A DNA stretch of 64,000 nucleotides from assembly GCF_034190915.1 (NCBI RefSeq), contig NW_026947708.1, positions 124,001 through 188,000 on the forward strand, read 5' to 3'. The notes under the pieces were generated by a model. It ran no database searches. It had not been told where the DNA came from and saw only the letters and a program-made list of their open reading frames with translations. Positions 39,201-54,360 of the stretch are shown here, piece by piece (positions within the stretch are counted from its first letter, which is position 1; every line of letters begins with the position of its first letter). The translations under genes and the position numbers were made by a program. The stretch comes from Cavia porcellus. Taxonomy: Eukaryota; Chordata; Mammalia; Rodentia; Caviidae.

Positions 39201-42042
39201 ACCACCCCGTGAAGTTTTTCTCACTCTGACTAGTGAATGTAATGTAACACACACCCATACAATGCGCACCACCCCGTGATGTTTTTCTCACTCCTACTTG
39301 TGAATCTAATGTAACACACACCCATACAATGCGCACCACCCCGTGATGTTTTTCTCACTCCTACTAGTGAATGTATGTAGCACACACCCATACAATGCGC
39401 ACCACCCCGTGATGTTTTTCTCACTCCTACTAGTGAATGTAATGTAACACACACCCATACAATGCGCACCACCCCGTGATGATATTCTCACTCCTACTAG
39501 TGAAAGTAATGTAACACACACCCATACAAGGCGCACCACCCCGTGATGATTTTCTCACTCCTACTAGTGAATGTAATGTAACACACACCCATACAAGGCG
39601 CACCACCCCGTGATGTTTTTCTCACTCCTACTAGTGAATGTAATGTAACACACACCCATACAAGGCGCACCACCCCGTGATGTTTTTCTCACTCCTACTA
39701 GTGAATGTAATGTAACACACACCCATACAATGCGCACCACCCCGTGATGTTTTTCTCACTCCTACTAGTGAATCTAATGTAACACACACCCATACAATGC
39801 GCACCACCCCGTGATGTTTTTCTCACTCCTACTAGTGAATCTAATGTGACACACACCCATACAATGCGCACCACCCCGTGATGTTTTTCTCACTCCTACT
39901 AGTGAATTTAATGTGACACACACCAATACAATGCGCACCACCCCGTGATGTATTTCTCACTCCTACTAGTGAATGTAATGTAACACACACCCATACAATG
40001 CGCACCACCCCGTGATGTTTTTCTCACTCCTACTAGTGAATGTAATGTAACACACACCCATACAATGCGCACCACCCCGTGATGTTTTTCTCACTCCTAC
40101 TAGTGAATGTAATGTAACACACACCCATACAATGCGCACCACCCCGTGATGTTTTTCTCACTCCTACTAGTGAATCTAATGTAACACACACCCATACAAT
40201 GCGCACCACCCTGTGATGTTTTTCTCACTCCTACTAGTGAATGTAATGTAACACACACCCATACAATGCGCACCACCCCGTGATGTTTTTCTCACTCCTA
40301 CTAGTGAATGTAATGTAACACACACCCATACAATGCGCACCACCCCGTGATGTTTTTCTCACTCCTACTAGTGAATCTAATGTAACACACACCCATACAA
40401 TGCGCACCACGCCGTGATGTTTTTCTCACTCCTACTAGTGAATCTAATGTAACACACACCCATACAAGGCGCACCACCCCGTGATGTTTTTCTCACTCCT
40501 ACTAGTGAATCTAATGTAACACACACCCATACAAGGCGCACCACCCTGTGATGTTTTTCTCACTCCTACTAGTGAATCTAATGTAACACACACCCATACA
40601 AGGCGCACCACCCCGTGATGTTTATCTCACTCCTACTAGTGAATGTAATGTAACACACACCCATACAAGGCGCATCACCCCGTGATGTTTCACTCACTCC
40701 TACTAGTGAATCTAATGTAACACACACCCATACAAGGCGCACCACCCCGTGATGTTTTTCTCACTGCTACTAGTGAATGTAATGTAACACACACCCATAC
40801 AATGTGCACCACCCCGTGATGTTTTTCTCACTGCTACTAGTGAATCTAATGTAACACACACCCATACAATGCGCACCACCCCGTGATGTTTTTCTCACTG
40901 CTACTAGTGAATCTAATGTAACACACACCCATACAATGCGCACCACACCGTGATGTTTTTCTCACACCTACTAGTGAATGTAACGTAACACACACCCATA
41001 CAATGCGCACCACCCCGTGATGTTTATCTCACTCCTACTAGTGAATGTAATGTAACACACACCCATACAAGGCGCATCACCCCGTGATGTTTTACTCACT
41101 CCTACTTGTGAATCTAATGTAACACACACCCATACAAGGCGCACCACCCCGTGATGTTTTTCTCACTCCTACTAGTGAATCTAAGGTAACACACACCCAT
41201 ACAAGGCGCACCACCCTGTGATGTTTTTCTCACTCCTACTAGTGAATCTAATGTAACACACACCCATACAAGGCGCACCACCCCGTGATGTTTATCTCAC
41301 TCCTACTAGTGAATGTAATGTAACACACACCCATACAAGGCGCATCACCCCGTGATGTTTTACTCACTCCTACTAGTGAATCTAATGTAACACACACCCA
41401 TACAAGGCGCACCACCCCGTGATGTTTTTCTCACTGCTACTAGTGAATGTAATGTAACACACACCCATACAATGCGCACCACCCCGTGATGTTTTTCTCA
41501 CTGCTACTAGTGAATCTAATGTAACACACACCCATACAATGCGCACCACCCCGTGATGTTTTTCTCACTGCTACTAGTGAATCTAATGTAACACACACCC
41601 ATACAATGCGCACCACCCCGTGATGTTTTTCTCACTCCTACTAGTGAATGTAACGTAACACACACCCATACAATGCGCACCACCCCGTGATGTTTTTCTC
41701 ACTCCTACTAGTGAATGTAACGTAACACACACCCATACAATGCGCACCACCCCGTGATGTTTTTCTCACTCCTACTAGTGAATGTAACGTAACACACACC
41801 CATACAATGCGCACCACCCCGTGATGTTTTTCTCACTCCTACTAGTGAATGTAACGTAACACACACCCATACAATGCGCACCACCCCGTGATGTTTTTCT
41901 CACTCCTACTAGTGAAAGTAACGTAACACACACCCATACAATGCGCACCACCCCGTGATGTTTTTCTCACTCCTACTAGTGAATGTAACGTAACACACAC
42001 CCATACAATGCGCACCACCCCGTGATGTTTTTCGCACTCCTG
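33209..42042 (+). repeat. Higher-order unit U3, 8834 bp
   Basis: Matches U1 at a constant offset of 15260 throughout: landmark pairs 18415/33675, 22029/37289, 23703/38963, 24046/39306 and 26771/42031 all fit exactly, so there is no net indel between them. The only substitutions I noticed are T for C at 35509 (also in U2) and T for C at 39908 (GAATTTA). If that holds under alignment, two 8.8-kb units separated by 6.4 kb differ by only a few bases, implying very recent amplification or gene-conversion-like homogenisation. Confidence 0.9.
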
Positions 42043-45000
42043 CTAGTGAATGTAATGTAACACACACCCATACAATGCGCACCACCCCATGATGTTTTTC
42101 TCACTCCTGCTAGTGAATGTAATGTAACACACACCCATACAATGCGCACCACCCCGTGATGTTTTTCTCACTCCTACTAGTGAATGTAATGTAACACACA
42201 GCCATACAATGCGCACCACCCCGTGATGTTTTTCTCACTCCTACTAGTGAATGTAATGTAACACACACCCATACAATGCGCACCACGCCGTGATGTTTTT
42301 CTCACTCCTACTAGTGAATGTAATGTAACACACACCCATACAATGCGCACCACCCCGTGATGTTTTTCTCACTCCTTCTAGTGAATGTAATGTAACACAC
42401 TCCCATACAATGCGCACCACCCCGTGATGTTTTTCTCACTCCTTCTAGTGAATCTAATGTAACACACACCCATACAATGCGCACCACCCCGTGATGTTTT
42501 TCTCACTCCGACTAGTGAATCTAATGTAACACACACCCATACAATGCGCACCACCCCGTGATGTTTTTCTCACTCCTACTTGTGAATGTAATGTAACACA
42601 CACCCAAACAATGCGCACCACCCCGTGATGTTTTTCTCACTCCTTCTAGTGTATCTAATGTAACACACAACCATACAATGCGCACCACCCCGTGATGTTT
42701 TTCTCACTCCTACTAGTGAATGTAATGTAACACACACCCATACAATGCGCACCACCCCGTGATGTTTTTCTCACTGCTAGAAGTGAATCTAATGTAACAC
42801 ACACCCATACAATGCGCACCACCCCGTGATGTTTTTCTCACTGCTACTAGTGAATCTAACGTAACACACACCCATACAATGCGCACCACCCGTGATGTTT
42901 TTCTCACTGCTACTAGTGAATCTAATGTAACACACACCCATACAATGCGCACCACCCCGTGGTGTTTTTCTCCCTCCTACTTGTCAATGTAATGTAACAC
43001 ACTCCCATACAATGCGCACCACCCAGTGATGTTTTTCTCACTCCTACTTGTGAATCTAATGTAACACACACCCATACAATGCGCACCACCCCGTGATATT
43101 TTTCTCACTCCTACTAGTGAATCTAATGTAACACACCCATACAATGCGCACCACCCCGTGATGTTTTTCTCACTCCTACTAGTTAATCTAATGTAACACA
43201 CACCCATACAATGCGCACCACCCCGTGATGTTTTTCTCACTCCTACTTGTGAATCTAATGTAACACACACCCATACAAGGCGCACCACCCCGTGATGTTT
43301 TTCTCACTCCTACTAGTGAATGTAATATAACACACACCCATACAAGGCGCACAACCCCGTGATGTTTTTCTCACTCCTACTAGTGAATGTAATGTAAAAC
43401 ACACCCATACAAGGCGCACCACCCTGTGATGTTTTTCTCACTCCTACTAGTGAATCTAATGTAACACACACCCATACAAGGCGCACCACCCCGTGATGTT
43501 TTTCTCACTCCTACTAGTGAATCTAATGTAACACACACCCATACAAGGCGCACCACCCCGTGATGTTTTTCTCACTCCTACTAGTGAATCTAATGTAACA
43601 CACACCCATACAAGGCGCACCACCCCGTGATGTTTATCTCACTCCTACTAGTGAATATAATGTAACACACTCCCATACAAGGCGCACCACCCCGTGATGT
43701 TTTACTCACTCCTACTAGTGAATCTAATGTAACACACACGCATACAAGGCGCACCACCCCGTGATATTTTTCTCACTGCTACTAGTGAATGTAATGTAAC
43801 ACACACCCATACAATGCGCACCACCACGTGATGTTTTTCTCACTGCTACTAGTGAATGTAATGTAACACACACCCATACAATGCGCACCACCCCGTGATG
43901 TTTTTCTCACTCCTACTAGTGAATCTAATGTAACACACACCCATACAATGCGCACCACCCCGTGATGTTTTTCTCACTCCTACTAGTGAATGTAATGTAA
44001 CACACACCCATACAATGCGCGCCACCCCGTGATGTTTTTCTCACTCCTACTAGTGAATCTAATGTAACACACACCCATACAATGCGCACCACCCCGTGAT
44101 GTTTTTCTCACTCCTACTAGTGAATGTAATGTAACACACACCCATACAAGGCGCACCACCCCGTGATGTTTTTCTCACTCCTACTAGTGAATGTAATGTA
44201 ACACACACCCATACAAGGCGCACCACCCCGTGATGTTTTTCTCACTCCTACTAGTGAATGTAATGTAACACATACCCATGCAAGGCGCACCAGGCCGTGA
44301 TGTTTTTCTCACTCCTACTAGTGAATGTAATGTAACACACACCCATACAAGGCGCACCACCCCGTGATGTTTTTCTCACTCCTACTAGTGAATCTAATGT
44401 AACACACACCCATACAAGGCGCACCACCCCGTGATGTTTTTCTCACTGCTACTAGTGAATCTAATGTAACACACAGCGCTACAAGGCGCACCACCCCGTG
44501 ATGTTTTTCTCACTGCTACTAGTGAATCTAATGTAACACACACCCATACAATGCGCACCCCCCCGTGATGTTTTTCTCACTCCTACTAGTGAATGTAATG
44601 TAACACACACCCATACAATGCGCACCACCCCGTGATGTTTTTCTCACTTCTACTAGTGAATGTAATGTAACACACACCCATACAATGCGCACCACCCCGT
44701 GATGTTTTTCTCACTCCTACTAGTGAATGTAATGTAACACACACCCATACAATGCGCACCACCCCGTGATGTTTTTCTCACTCCTACTAGTGAATGTAAT
44801 GTAACACACACCCATACAATGCGCACCACCCCGTGATGTTTTTCTCACTGCTACTAGTGAATCTAATGTAACACACACCCATACAACGTGCACCACCCCG
44901 TGATGTTTTTCTCACTGCTACTAGTGAATCTAATGTAACACACACCCATACTCTGCGCACCACCCCGTGATGTTTTTCTCACTCCTACTAGTGAATCTAA

Positions 45001-46729
45001 TGTAACACACACCCATACAATGCGCACCACCCCGTGATGTTTTTCTCACTCCTACTAGTGAATCTAATGTAACACACACCCATACTCTGCGCAACACCCC
45101 GTGATGTTTTTCTCACTCCTACTAGTGAATCTAATGTAACACACACCCATACAACGTGCACCACCCCGTGATGTTTTTCTCACTGCTACTAGTGAATCTA
45201 ATGTAACACACACCCATACTCTGCGCACCACCCCGTGATGTTTTTCTCACTCCTACTAGTGAATCTAATGTAACACACACCCATACAAGGCGCACCACCC
45301 TGTGATGTTTTTCTCACTCCTACTAGTGAATCTAATGTAACACACACCCATACAAGGCGCACCACCCCGTGATGTTTATCTCACTCCTACTAGTGAATGT
45401 AATGTAACACACACCCATACAAGGCGCATCACCCCGTGATGTTTCACTCACTCCTACTAGTGAATCTAATGTAACACACACCCATACAAGGCGCACCACC
45501 CCGTGATGTTTTTCTCACTGCTACTAGTGAATGTAATGTAACACACACCCATACAATGCGCACCACCCCGTGATGTTTTTCTCACTGCTACTAGTGAATC
45601 TAATGTAACACACACCCATACAATGCGCACCACCCCGTGATGTTTTTCTCACTGCTACTAGTGAATCTAATGTAACACACACCCATACAATGCGCACCAC
45701 CCCGTGATGTTTTTCTCACACCTACTAGTGAATGTAACGTAACACACACCCATACAATGCGCACCACCCCGTGATGTTTATCTCACTCCTACTAGTGAAT
45801 GTAATGTAACACACACCCATACAAGGCGCATCACCCCGTGATGTTTTACTCACTCCTACTAGTGAATCTAATGTAACACACACCCATACAAGGCGCACCA
45901 CCCCGTGATGTTTTTCTCACTCCTACTAGTGAATCTAAGGTAACACACACCCATACAAGGCGCACCACCCTGTGATGTTTTTCTCACTCCTACTAGTGAA
46001 TCTAATGTAACACACACCCATACAAGGCGCACCACCCCGTGATGTTTATCTCACTCCTACTAGTGAATGTAATGTAACACACACCCATACAAGGCGCATC
46101 ACCCCGTGATGTTTTACTCACTCCTACTACTGAATCTAATGTAACACACACCCATACAAGGCGCACCACCCCGTGATGTTTTTCTCACTGCTACTAGTGA
46201 ATGTAATGTAACACACACCCATACAATGCGCACCACCCCGTGATGTTTTTCTCACTGCTACTAGTGAATCTAATGTAACACACACCCATACAATGCGCAC
46301 CACCCCGTGATGTTTTTCTCACTGCTACTAGTGAATCTAATGTAACACACACCCATACAATGCGCACCACCCCGTGATGTTTTTCTCACTCCTACTAGTG
46401 AATGTAACGTAACACACACCCATACAATGCGCACCACCCCGTGATGTTTTTCTCACTCCTACTAGTGAATGTAACGTAACACACACCCATACAATGCGCA
46501 CCACCCCGTGATGTTTTTCTCACTCCTACTAGTGAATGTAACGTAACACACACCCATACAATGCGCACCACCCCGTGATGTTTTTCTCACTCCTACTAGT
46601 GAAAGTAACGTAACACACACCCATACAATGCGCACCACCCCGTGATGTTTTTCTCACTCCTACTAGTGAATGTAACGTAACACACACCCATACAATGCGC
46701 ACCACCCCGTGATGTTTTTCGCACTCCTG
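42043..46729 (+). repeat. Higher-order unit V4, 4687 bp
   Basis: Begins after the TTCGCACTCCTGCTAG marker with GAATGTAATG where U2 has GAATCTAATG. The order is CTCCTGCTAG, CACAGCCATAC, CTCCGACTAG, GTGTATC, CTGCTAGAAG, AATCTAACG with a 1-base-short CACCACCCGTG (about 42888), CCCTCCTACTTGTC, then GGCGC-type monomers, CATGCAAGGCGCACCAGG (about 44278), CACAGCGCTAC (about 44474), CAACGTGCACC (44151+1000) and TACTCTGCGC units, then TTTATCTC/TTTCACTC units and an AACGTAAC run. It closes with the marker at 46718. Relative to V5 it lacks 43 monomers and one AACGTAAC monomer. Confidence 0.88.
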
Positions 46730-49700
46730 CTAGTGAATGTAATGTAACACACACCCATACAATGCGCACCACCCCGTGATGTTTTTCTCACTCCTGCTAG
46801 TGAATGTAATGTAACACACACCCATACAATGCGCACCACCCCGTGATGTTTTTCTCACTCCTACTAGTGAATGTAATGTAACACACAGCCATACAATGCG
46901 CACCACCCCGTGATGTTTTTTCTCACTCCTACTAGTGAATGTAATGTAACACACACCCATACAATGCGCACCACGCCGTGATGTTTTTCTCACTCCTACT
47001 AGTGAATGTAATGTAACACACACCCATACAATGCGCACCACCCCGTGATGTTTTTCTCACTCCTTCTAGTGAATGTAATGTAACACACTCCCATACAATG
47101 CGCACCACCCCGTGATGTTTTTCTCACTGCTTCTAGTGAATCTAATGTAACACACACCCATACAATGCGCACCACCCCGTGATGTTTTTCTCACTCCGAC
47201 TAGTGAATCTAATGTAACACACACCCATAAAATGCGCACCACCCCGTGATGTTTTTCTCACTCCTACTTGTGAATGTAATGTAACACACACCCAAACAAT
47301 GCGCACCACCCCGTGATGTTTTTCTCACTCCTTCTAGTGTATCTAATGTAACACACACCCATACAATGCGCACCACCCCGTGATGTTTTTCTCACTCCTA
47401 CTAGTGAATGTAATGTAACACACACCCATACAATGCGCACCACCCCGTGATGTTTTTCTCACTGCTAGAAGTGAATCTAATGTAACACACACCCATACAA
47501 TGCGCACCACCCCGTGATGTTTTTCTCACTGCTACTAGTGAATCTAACGTAACACACACCCATACAATGCGCACCACCCGTGATGTTTTTCTCACTGCTA
47601 CTAGTGAATCTAATGTAACACACACCCATACAATGCGCACCACCCCGTGGTGTTTTTCTCCCTCCTACTTGTCAATGTAATGTAACACACTCCCATACAA
47701 TGCGCACCACCCAGTGATGTTTTTCTCACTCCTACTTGTGAATCTAATGTAACACACACCCATACAATGCGCACCACCCCGTGATATTTTTCTCACTCCT
47801 ACTAGTGAATCTAATGTAACACACCCATACAATGCGCACCACCCCGTGATGTTTTTCTCACTCCTACTAGTTAATCTAATGTAACACACACCCAAACAAT
47901 GCGCACCACCCCGTGATGTTTTTCTCACTCCTACTTGTGAATCTAATGTAACACACACCCATACAAGGCGCACCACCCCGTGATGTTTTTCTCACTCCTA
48001 CTAGTGAATGTAATATAACACACACCCATACAAGGCGCACAACCCCGTGATGTTTTTCTCACTCCTACTAGTGAATGTAATGTAAAACACACCCATACAA
48101 GGCGCACCACCCTGTGATGTTTTTCTCACTCCTACTAGTGAATCTAATGTAACACACACCCATACAAGGCGCACCACCCCGTGATGTTTTTCTCACTCCT
48201 ACTAGTGAATCTAATGTAACACACACCCATACAAGGCGCACCACCCCGTGATGTTTTTCTCACTCCTACTAGTGAATCTAATGTAACACACACCCATACA
48301 AGGCGCACCACCCCGTGATGTTTATCTCACTCCTACTAGTGAATATAATGTAACACACTCCCATACAAGGCGCACCACCCCGTGATGTTTTACTCACTCC
48401 TACTAGTGAATCTAATGTAACACACACGCATACAAGGCGCACCACCCCGTGATATTTTTCTCACTGCTACTAGTGAATGTAATGTAACACACACCCATAC
48501 AATGCGCACCACCACGTGATGTTTTTCTCACTGCTACTAGTGAATGTAATGTAACACACACCCATACAATGCGCACCACCCCGTGATGTTTTTCTCACTC
48601 CTACTAGTGAATCTAATGTAACACACACCCATACAATGCGCACCACCCCGTGATGTTTTTCTCACTCCTACTAGTGAATGTAATGTAACACACACCCATA
48701 CAATGCGCACCACCCCGTGATGTTTTTCTCACTCCTACTAGTGAATCTAATGTAACACACACCCATACAATGCGCACCACCCCGTGATGTTTTTCTCACT
48801 CCTACTAGTGAATGTAATGTAACACACACCCATACAAGGCGCACCACCCCGTGATGTTTTTCTCACTCCTACTAGTGAATGTAATGTAACACACACCCAT
48901 ACAAGGCGCACCACCCCGTGATGTTTTTCTCACTCCTACTAGTGAATGTAATGTAACACATACCCATGCAAGGCGCACCAGGCCGTGATGTTTTTCTCAC
49001 TCCTACTAGTGAATGTAATGTAACACACACCCATACAAGGCGCACCACCCCGTGATGTTTTTCTCACTCCTACTAGTGAATCTAATGTAACACACACCCA
49101 TACAAGGCGCACCACCCCGTGATGTTTTTCTCACTGCTACTAGTGAATCTAATGTAACACACAGCGCTACAAGGCGCACCACCCCGTGATGTTTTTCTCA
49201 CTGCTACTAGTGAATCTAATGTAACACACACCCATACAATGCGCACCCCCCCGTGATGTTTTTCTCACTCCTACTAGTGAATGTAATGTAACACACACCC
49301 ATACAATGCGCACCACCCCGTGATGTTTTTCTCACTTCTACTAGTGAATGTAATGTAACACACACCCATACAATGCGCACCACCCCGTGATGTTTTTCTC
49401 ACTCCTACTAGTGAATGTAATGTAACACACACCCATACAATGCGCACCACCCCGTGATGTTTTTCTCACTCCTACTAGTGAATGTAATGTAACACACACC
49501 CATACAATGCGCACCACCCCGTGATGTTTTTCTCACTGCTACTAGTGAATCTAATGTAACACACACCCATACAACGTGCACCACCCCGTGATGTTTTTCT
49601 CACTGCTACTAGTGAATCTAATGTAACACACACCCATACTCTGCGCACCACCCCGTGATGTTTTTCTCACTCCTACTAGTGAATCTAATGTAACACACAC

Positions 49701-52700
49701 CCATACAATGCGCACCACCCCGTGATGTTTTTCTCACTCCTACTAGTGAATCTAATGTAACACACACCCATACAAGGCGCACCACCCCGTGATGTTTTTC
49801 TCACTCCTACTAGTGAATCTAATGTAACACATACTCATACAATGCGCACCACCCCGAGATGTTTTTCTCACTCCTACTAGTGAATGTAATGTAACACACA
49901 CCCATACAATGCGCACCACCCCGTGATGTTTTTCTCACTCCTACTAGTGAATGTCATGTAACACACACCCATACAATGCGCACCACCCCGTGATGATTTT
50001 CTCACTCCCACTAGTGAAAGTAATGTAACACACACCCATACAATGCGCACCACCCCGTGATGTTTTTCTCACTGCTACTAGTGAATCTAATGTAACACAC
50101 ACCCATACAATGCGCACCACCCCGTGGTGTTTTTCTCCCTCCTACTTGTCAATGTAATATAACACACTCCCATACAATGCGCACCACCCTGTGATGTTTT
50201 TCTCACTCCTACTTGTGAATCTAATGTAACACACACCCATACAATGCGCACCACCCCGTGATATTTTTCTCACTCCTACTAGTGAATCTAATGTAACACA
50301 CCCATACAATGCGCACCACCCCGTGATGTTTTTCTCACTCCTACTAGTTAATCTAATGTAACACACACCCATACAATGCGCACCACCCCGTGATGTTTTT
50401 CTCACTCCTACTTGTGAATCTAATGTAACACACACCCATACAAGGCGCACCACCCCGTGATGTTTTTCTCACTCCTACTAGTGAATGTAATATAACACAC
50501 ACCCATACAAGGCGCACAACCCCGTGATGTTTTTCTCACTCCTACTAGTGAATGTAATGTAAAACACACCCATACAAGGCGCACCACCCTGTGATGTTTT
50601 TCTCACTCCTACTAGTGAATCTAATGTAACACACACCCATACAAGGCGAACCACCCCGTGATGTTTTTCTCACTCCTACTAGTGAATCTAATGTAACACA
50701 CACCCATACAAGGCGCACCACCCCGTGATGTTTTTCTCACTCCTACTAGTGAATCTAATGTAACACACACCCATACAAGGCGCACCACCCCGTGATGTTT
50801 ATCTCACTCCTACTAGTGAATATAATGTAACACACTCCCATACAATGCGCACCACCCCGTGATGTTTTTCTCACTCCTACTAGTGAATGTAATGTAACAC
50901 ACACCCATACAATGCGCACCACCCCGTGATGTTTTTCTCACTCCTACTAGTGAATGTAATGTAACACACACCCATACAATGCGCACCACCCCGTGATGTT
51001 TTTCTCACTCCTACTAGTGAATGTAATGTAACACACACCCATACAATGCGCACCACCCCGTGATGTTTTTCTCACTCCTTCTAGTGAATGTAATGTAACC
51101 ACACCCATACAATGCGCACCACCCCGTGATGTTTTTCTCACTCCTTCTAGTGAATCTAATGTAACACACACCCATACAATGCGCACCACCCCGTGAAGTT
51201 TTTCTCACTCTGACTAGTGAATGTAATGTAACACACACCCATACAATGCGCACCACCCCGTGATGTTTTTCTCACTCCTACTTGTGAATCTAATGTAACA
51301 CACACCCATACAATGCGCACCACCCCGTGATGTTTTTCTCACTCCTACTAGTGAATGTATGTAGCACACACCCATACAATGCGCACCACCCCGTGATGTT
51401 TTTCTCACTCCTACTAGTGAATGTAATGTAACACACACCCATACAATGCGCACCACCCCGTGATGATATTCTCACTCCTACTAGTGAAAGTAATGTAACA
51501 CACACCCATACAAGGCGCACCACCCCGTGATGATTTTCTCACTCCTACTAGTGAATGTAATGTAACACACACCCATACAAGGCGCACCACCCCGTGATGT
51601 TTTTCTCACTCCTACTAGTGAATGTAATGTAACACACACCCATACAAGGCGCACCACCCCATGATGTTTTTCTCACTCCTACTAGTGAATGTAATGTAAC
51701 ACACACCCATACAAGGCGCACCACCCCGTGATGTTTTTCTCACTCCTACTAGTGAATCTAATGTAACACACACCCATACAATGCGCACCACCCCGTGATG
51801 TTTTTCTCACTCCTACTAGTGAATGTAATGTAACACACACCCATACAATGCGCACCACCCCGTGATGTTTTTCTCACTCCTACTAGTGAATCTAATGTAA
51901 CACACACCCATACAATGCACACCACCCCGTGATGTTTTTCTCACTCCTACTAGTGAATGTAATGTAACACACACCCATACAAGGCGCACCACCCCGTGAT
52001 GTTTTTCTCACTCCTACTAGTGAATGTAATGTAACACACACCCATACAAGGCGCACCACCCCGTGATGTTTTTCTCACTCCTACTAGTGAATGTAATGTA
52101 ACACACACCCATGCAAGGCGCACCAGGCCGTGATGTTTTTCTCACTCCTACTAGTGAATGTAATGTAACACACACCCATACAAGGCGCACCACCCCGTGA
52201 TGTTTTTCTCACTCCTACTAGTGAATCTAATGTAACACACACCCATACAAGGCGCACCACCCCGTGATGTTTTTCTCACTGCTACTAGTGAATCTAATGT
52301 AACACACAGCGCTACAAGGCGCACCACCCCGTGATGTTTTTCTCACTGCTACTAGTGAATCTAATGTAACACACACCCATACAATGCGCACCCCCCGTGA
52401 TGTTTCTCTCACTCCTACTAGTGAATGTAATGTAACACACACCCATACAATGCGCACCACCCCGTGATGTATTTCTCACTTCTACTAGTGAATGTAATGT
52501 AACACACACCCATACAATGCGCACCACCCCGTGATGTTTTTCTCACTGCTACTAGTGAATCTAATGTAACACACACCCATACTCTGCGCACCACCCCGTG
52601 ATGTTTTTCTCACTCCTACTAGTGAATCTAATGTAACACACACCCATACTCTGCGCACCACCCCGTGATGTTTTTCTCACTCCTACTAGTGAATCTAATG

Positions 52701-54360
52701 TAACACACACCCATACAACGTGCACCACCCCGTGATGTTTTTCTCACTGCTACTAGTGAATCTAATGTAACACACACCCATACTCTGCGCACCACCCCGT
52801 GATGTTTTTCTCACTCCTACTAGTGAATCTAATGTAACACACACCCATACAAGGCGCACCACCCTGTGATGTTTTTCTCACTCCTACTAGTGAATCTAAT
52901 GTAACACACACCCATACAAGGCGCACCACCCCGTGATGTTTATCTCACTCCTACTAGTGAATGTAATGTAACACACACCCATACAAGGCGCATCACCCCG
53001 TGATGTTTCACTCACTCCTACTAGTGAATCTAATGTAACACACACCCATACAAGGCGCACCACCCCGTGATGTTTTTCTCACTGCTACTAGTGAATGTAA
53101 TGTAACACACACCCATACAATGCGCACCACCCCGTGATGTTTTTCTCACTGCTACTAGTGAATCTAATGTAACACACACCCATACAATGCGCACCACCCC
53201 GTGATGTTTTTCTCACTGCTACTAGTGAATCTAATGTAACACACACCCATACAATGCGCACCACCCCGTGATGTTTTTCTCACACCTACTAGTGAATGTA
53301 ACGTAACACACACCCATACAATGCGCACCACCCCGTGATGTTTATCTCACTCCTACTAGTGAATGTAATGTAACACACACCCATACAAGGCGCATCACCC
53401 CGTGATGTTTTACTCACTCCTACTAGTGAATCTAATGTAACACACACCCATACAAGGCGCACCACCCCGTGATGTTTTTCTCACTCCTACTAGTGAATCT
53501 AAGGTAACACACACCCATACAAGGCGCACCACCCTGTGATGTTTTTCTCACTCCTACTAGTGAATCTAATGTAACACACACCCATACAAGGCGCACCACC
53601 CCGTGATGTTTATCTCACTCCTACTAGTGAATGTAATGTAACACACACCCATACAAGGCGCATCACCCCGTGATGTTTTACTCACTCCTACTAGTGAATC
53701 TAATGTAACACACACCCATACAAGGCGCACCACCCCGTGATGTTTTTCTCACTGCTACTAGTGAATGTAATGTAACACACACCCATACAATGCGCACCAC
53801 CCCGTGATGTTTTTCTCACTGCTACTAGTGAATCTAATGTAACACACACCCATACAATGCGCACCACCCCGTGATGTTTTTCTCACTGCTACTAGTGAAT
53901 CTAATGTAACACACACCCATACAATGCGCACCACCCCGTGATGTTTTTCTCACTCCTACTAGTGAATGTAACGTAACACACACCCATACAATGCGCACCA
54001 CCCCGTGATGTTTTTCTCACTCCTACTAGTGAATGTAACGTAACACACACCCATACAATGCGCACCACCCCGTGATGTTTTTCTCACTCCTACTAGTGAA
54101 TGTAACGTAACACACACCCATACAATGCGCACCACCCCGTGATGTTTTTCTCACTCCTACTAGTGAATGTAACGTAACACACACCCATACAATGCGCACC
54201 ACCCCGTGATGTTTTTCTCACTCCTACTAGTGAAAGTAACGTAACACACACCCATACAATGCGCACCACCCCGTGATGTTTTTCTCACTCCTACTAGTGA
54301 ATGTAACGTAACACACACCCATACAATGCGCACCACCCCGTGATGTTTTTCGCACTCCTG
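46730..54360 (+). repeat. Higher-order unit V5, 7631 bp
   Basis: Matches V4 at offset 4687, becoming 4688 after one extra T in a T6 tract at about 46915. Agreement runs to about 49740, then V5 carries an extra 2876 bases (43 monomers minus 5, matching five single-base losses in short units). The extra part includes GAGATG (about 49857), GAATGTCATG (about 49950), a second CCCTCCTACTTGTC section (50142) and a block B (50947). From about 52650 it rejoins V4 at offset 7564, then 7631 after one additional AACGTAAC monomer near 54160. Whether V5 gained or V4 lost the segment cannot be decided here. Confidence 0.88.
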
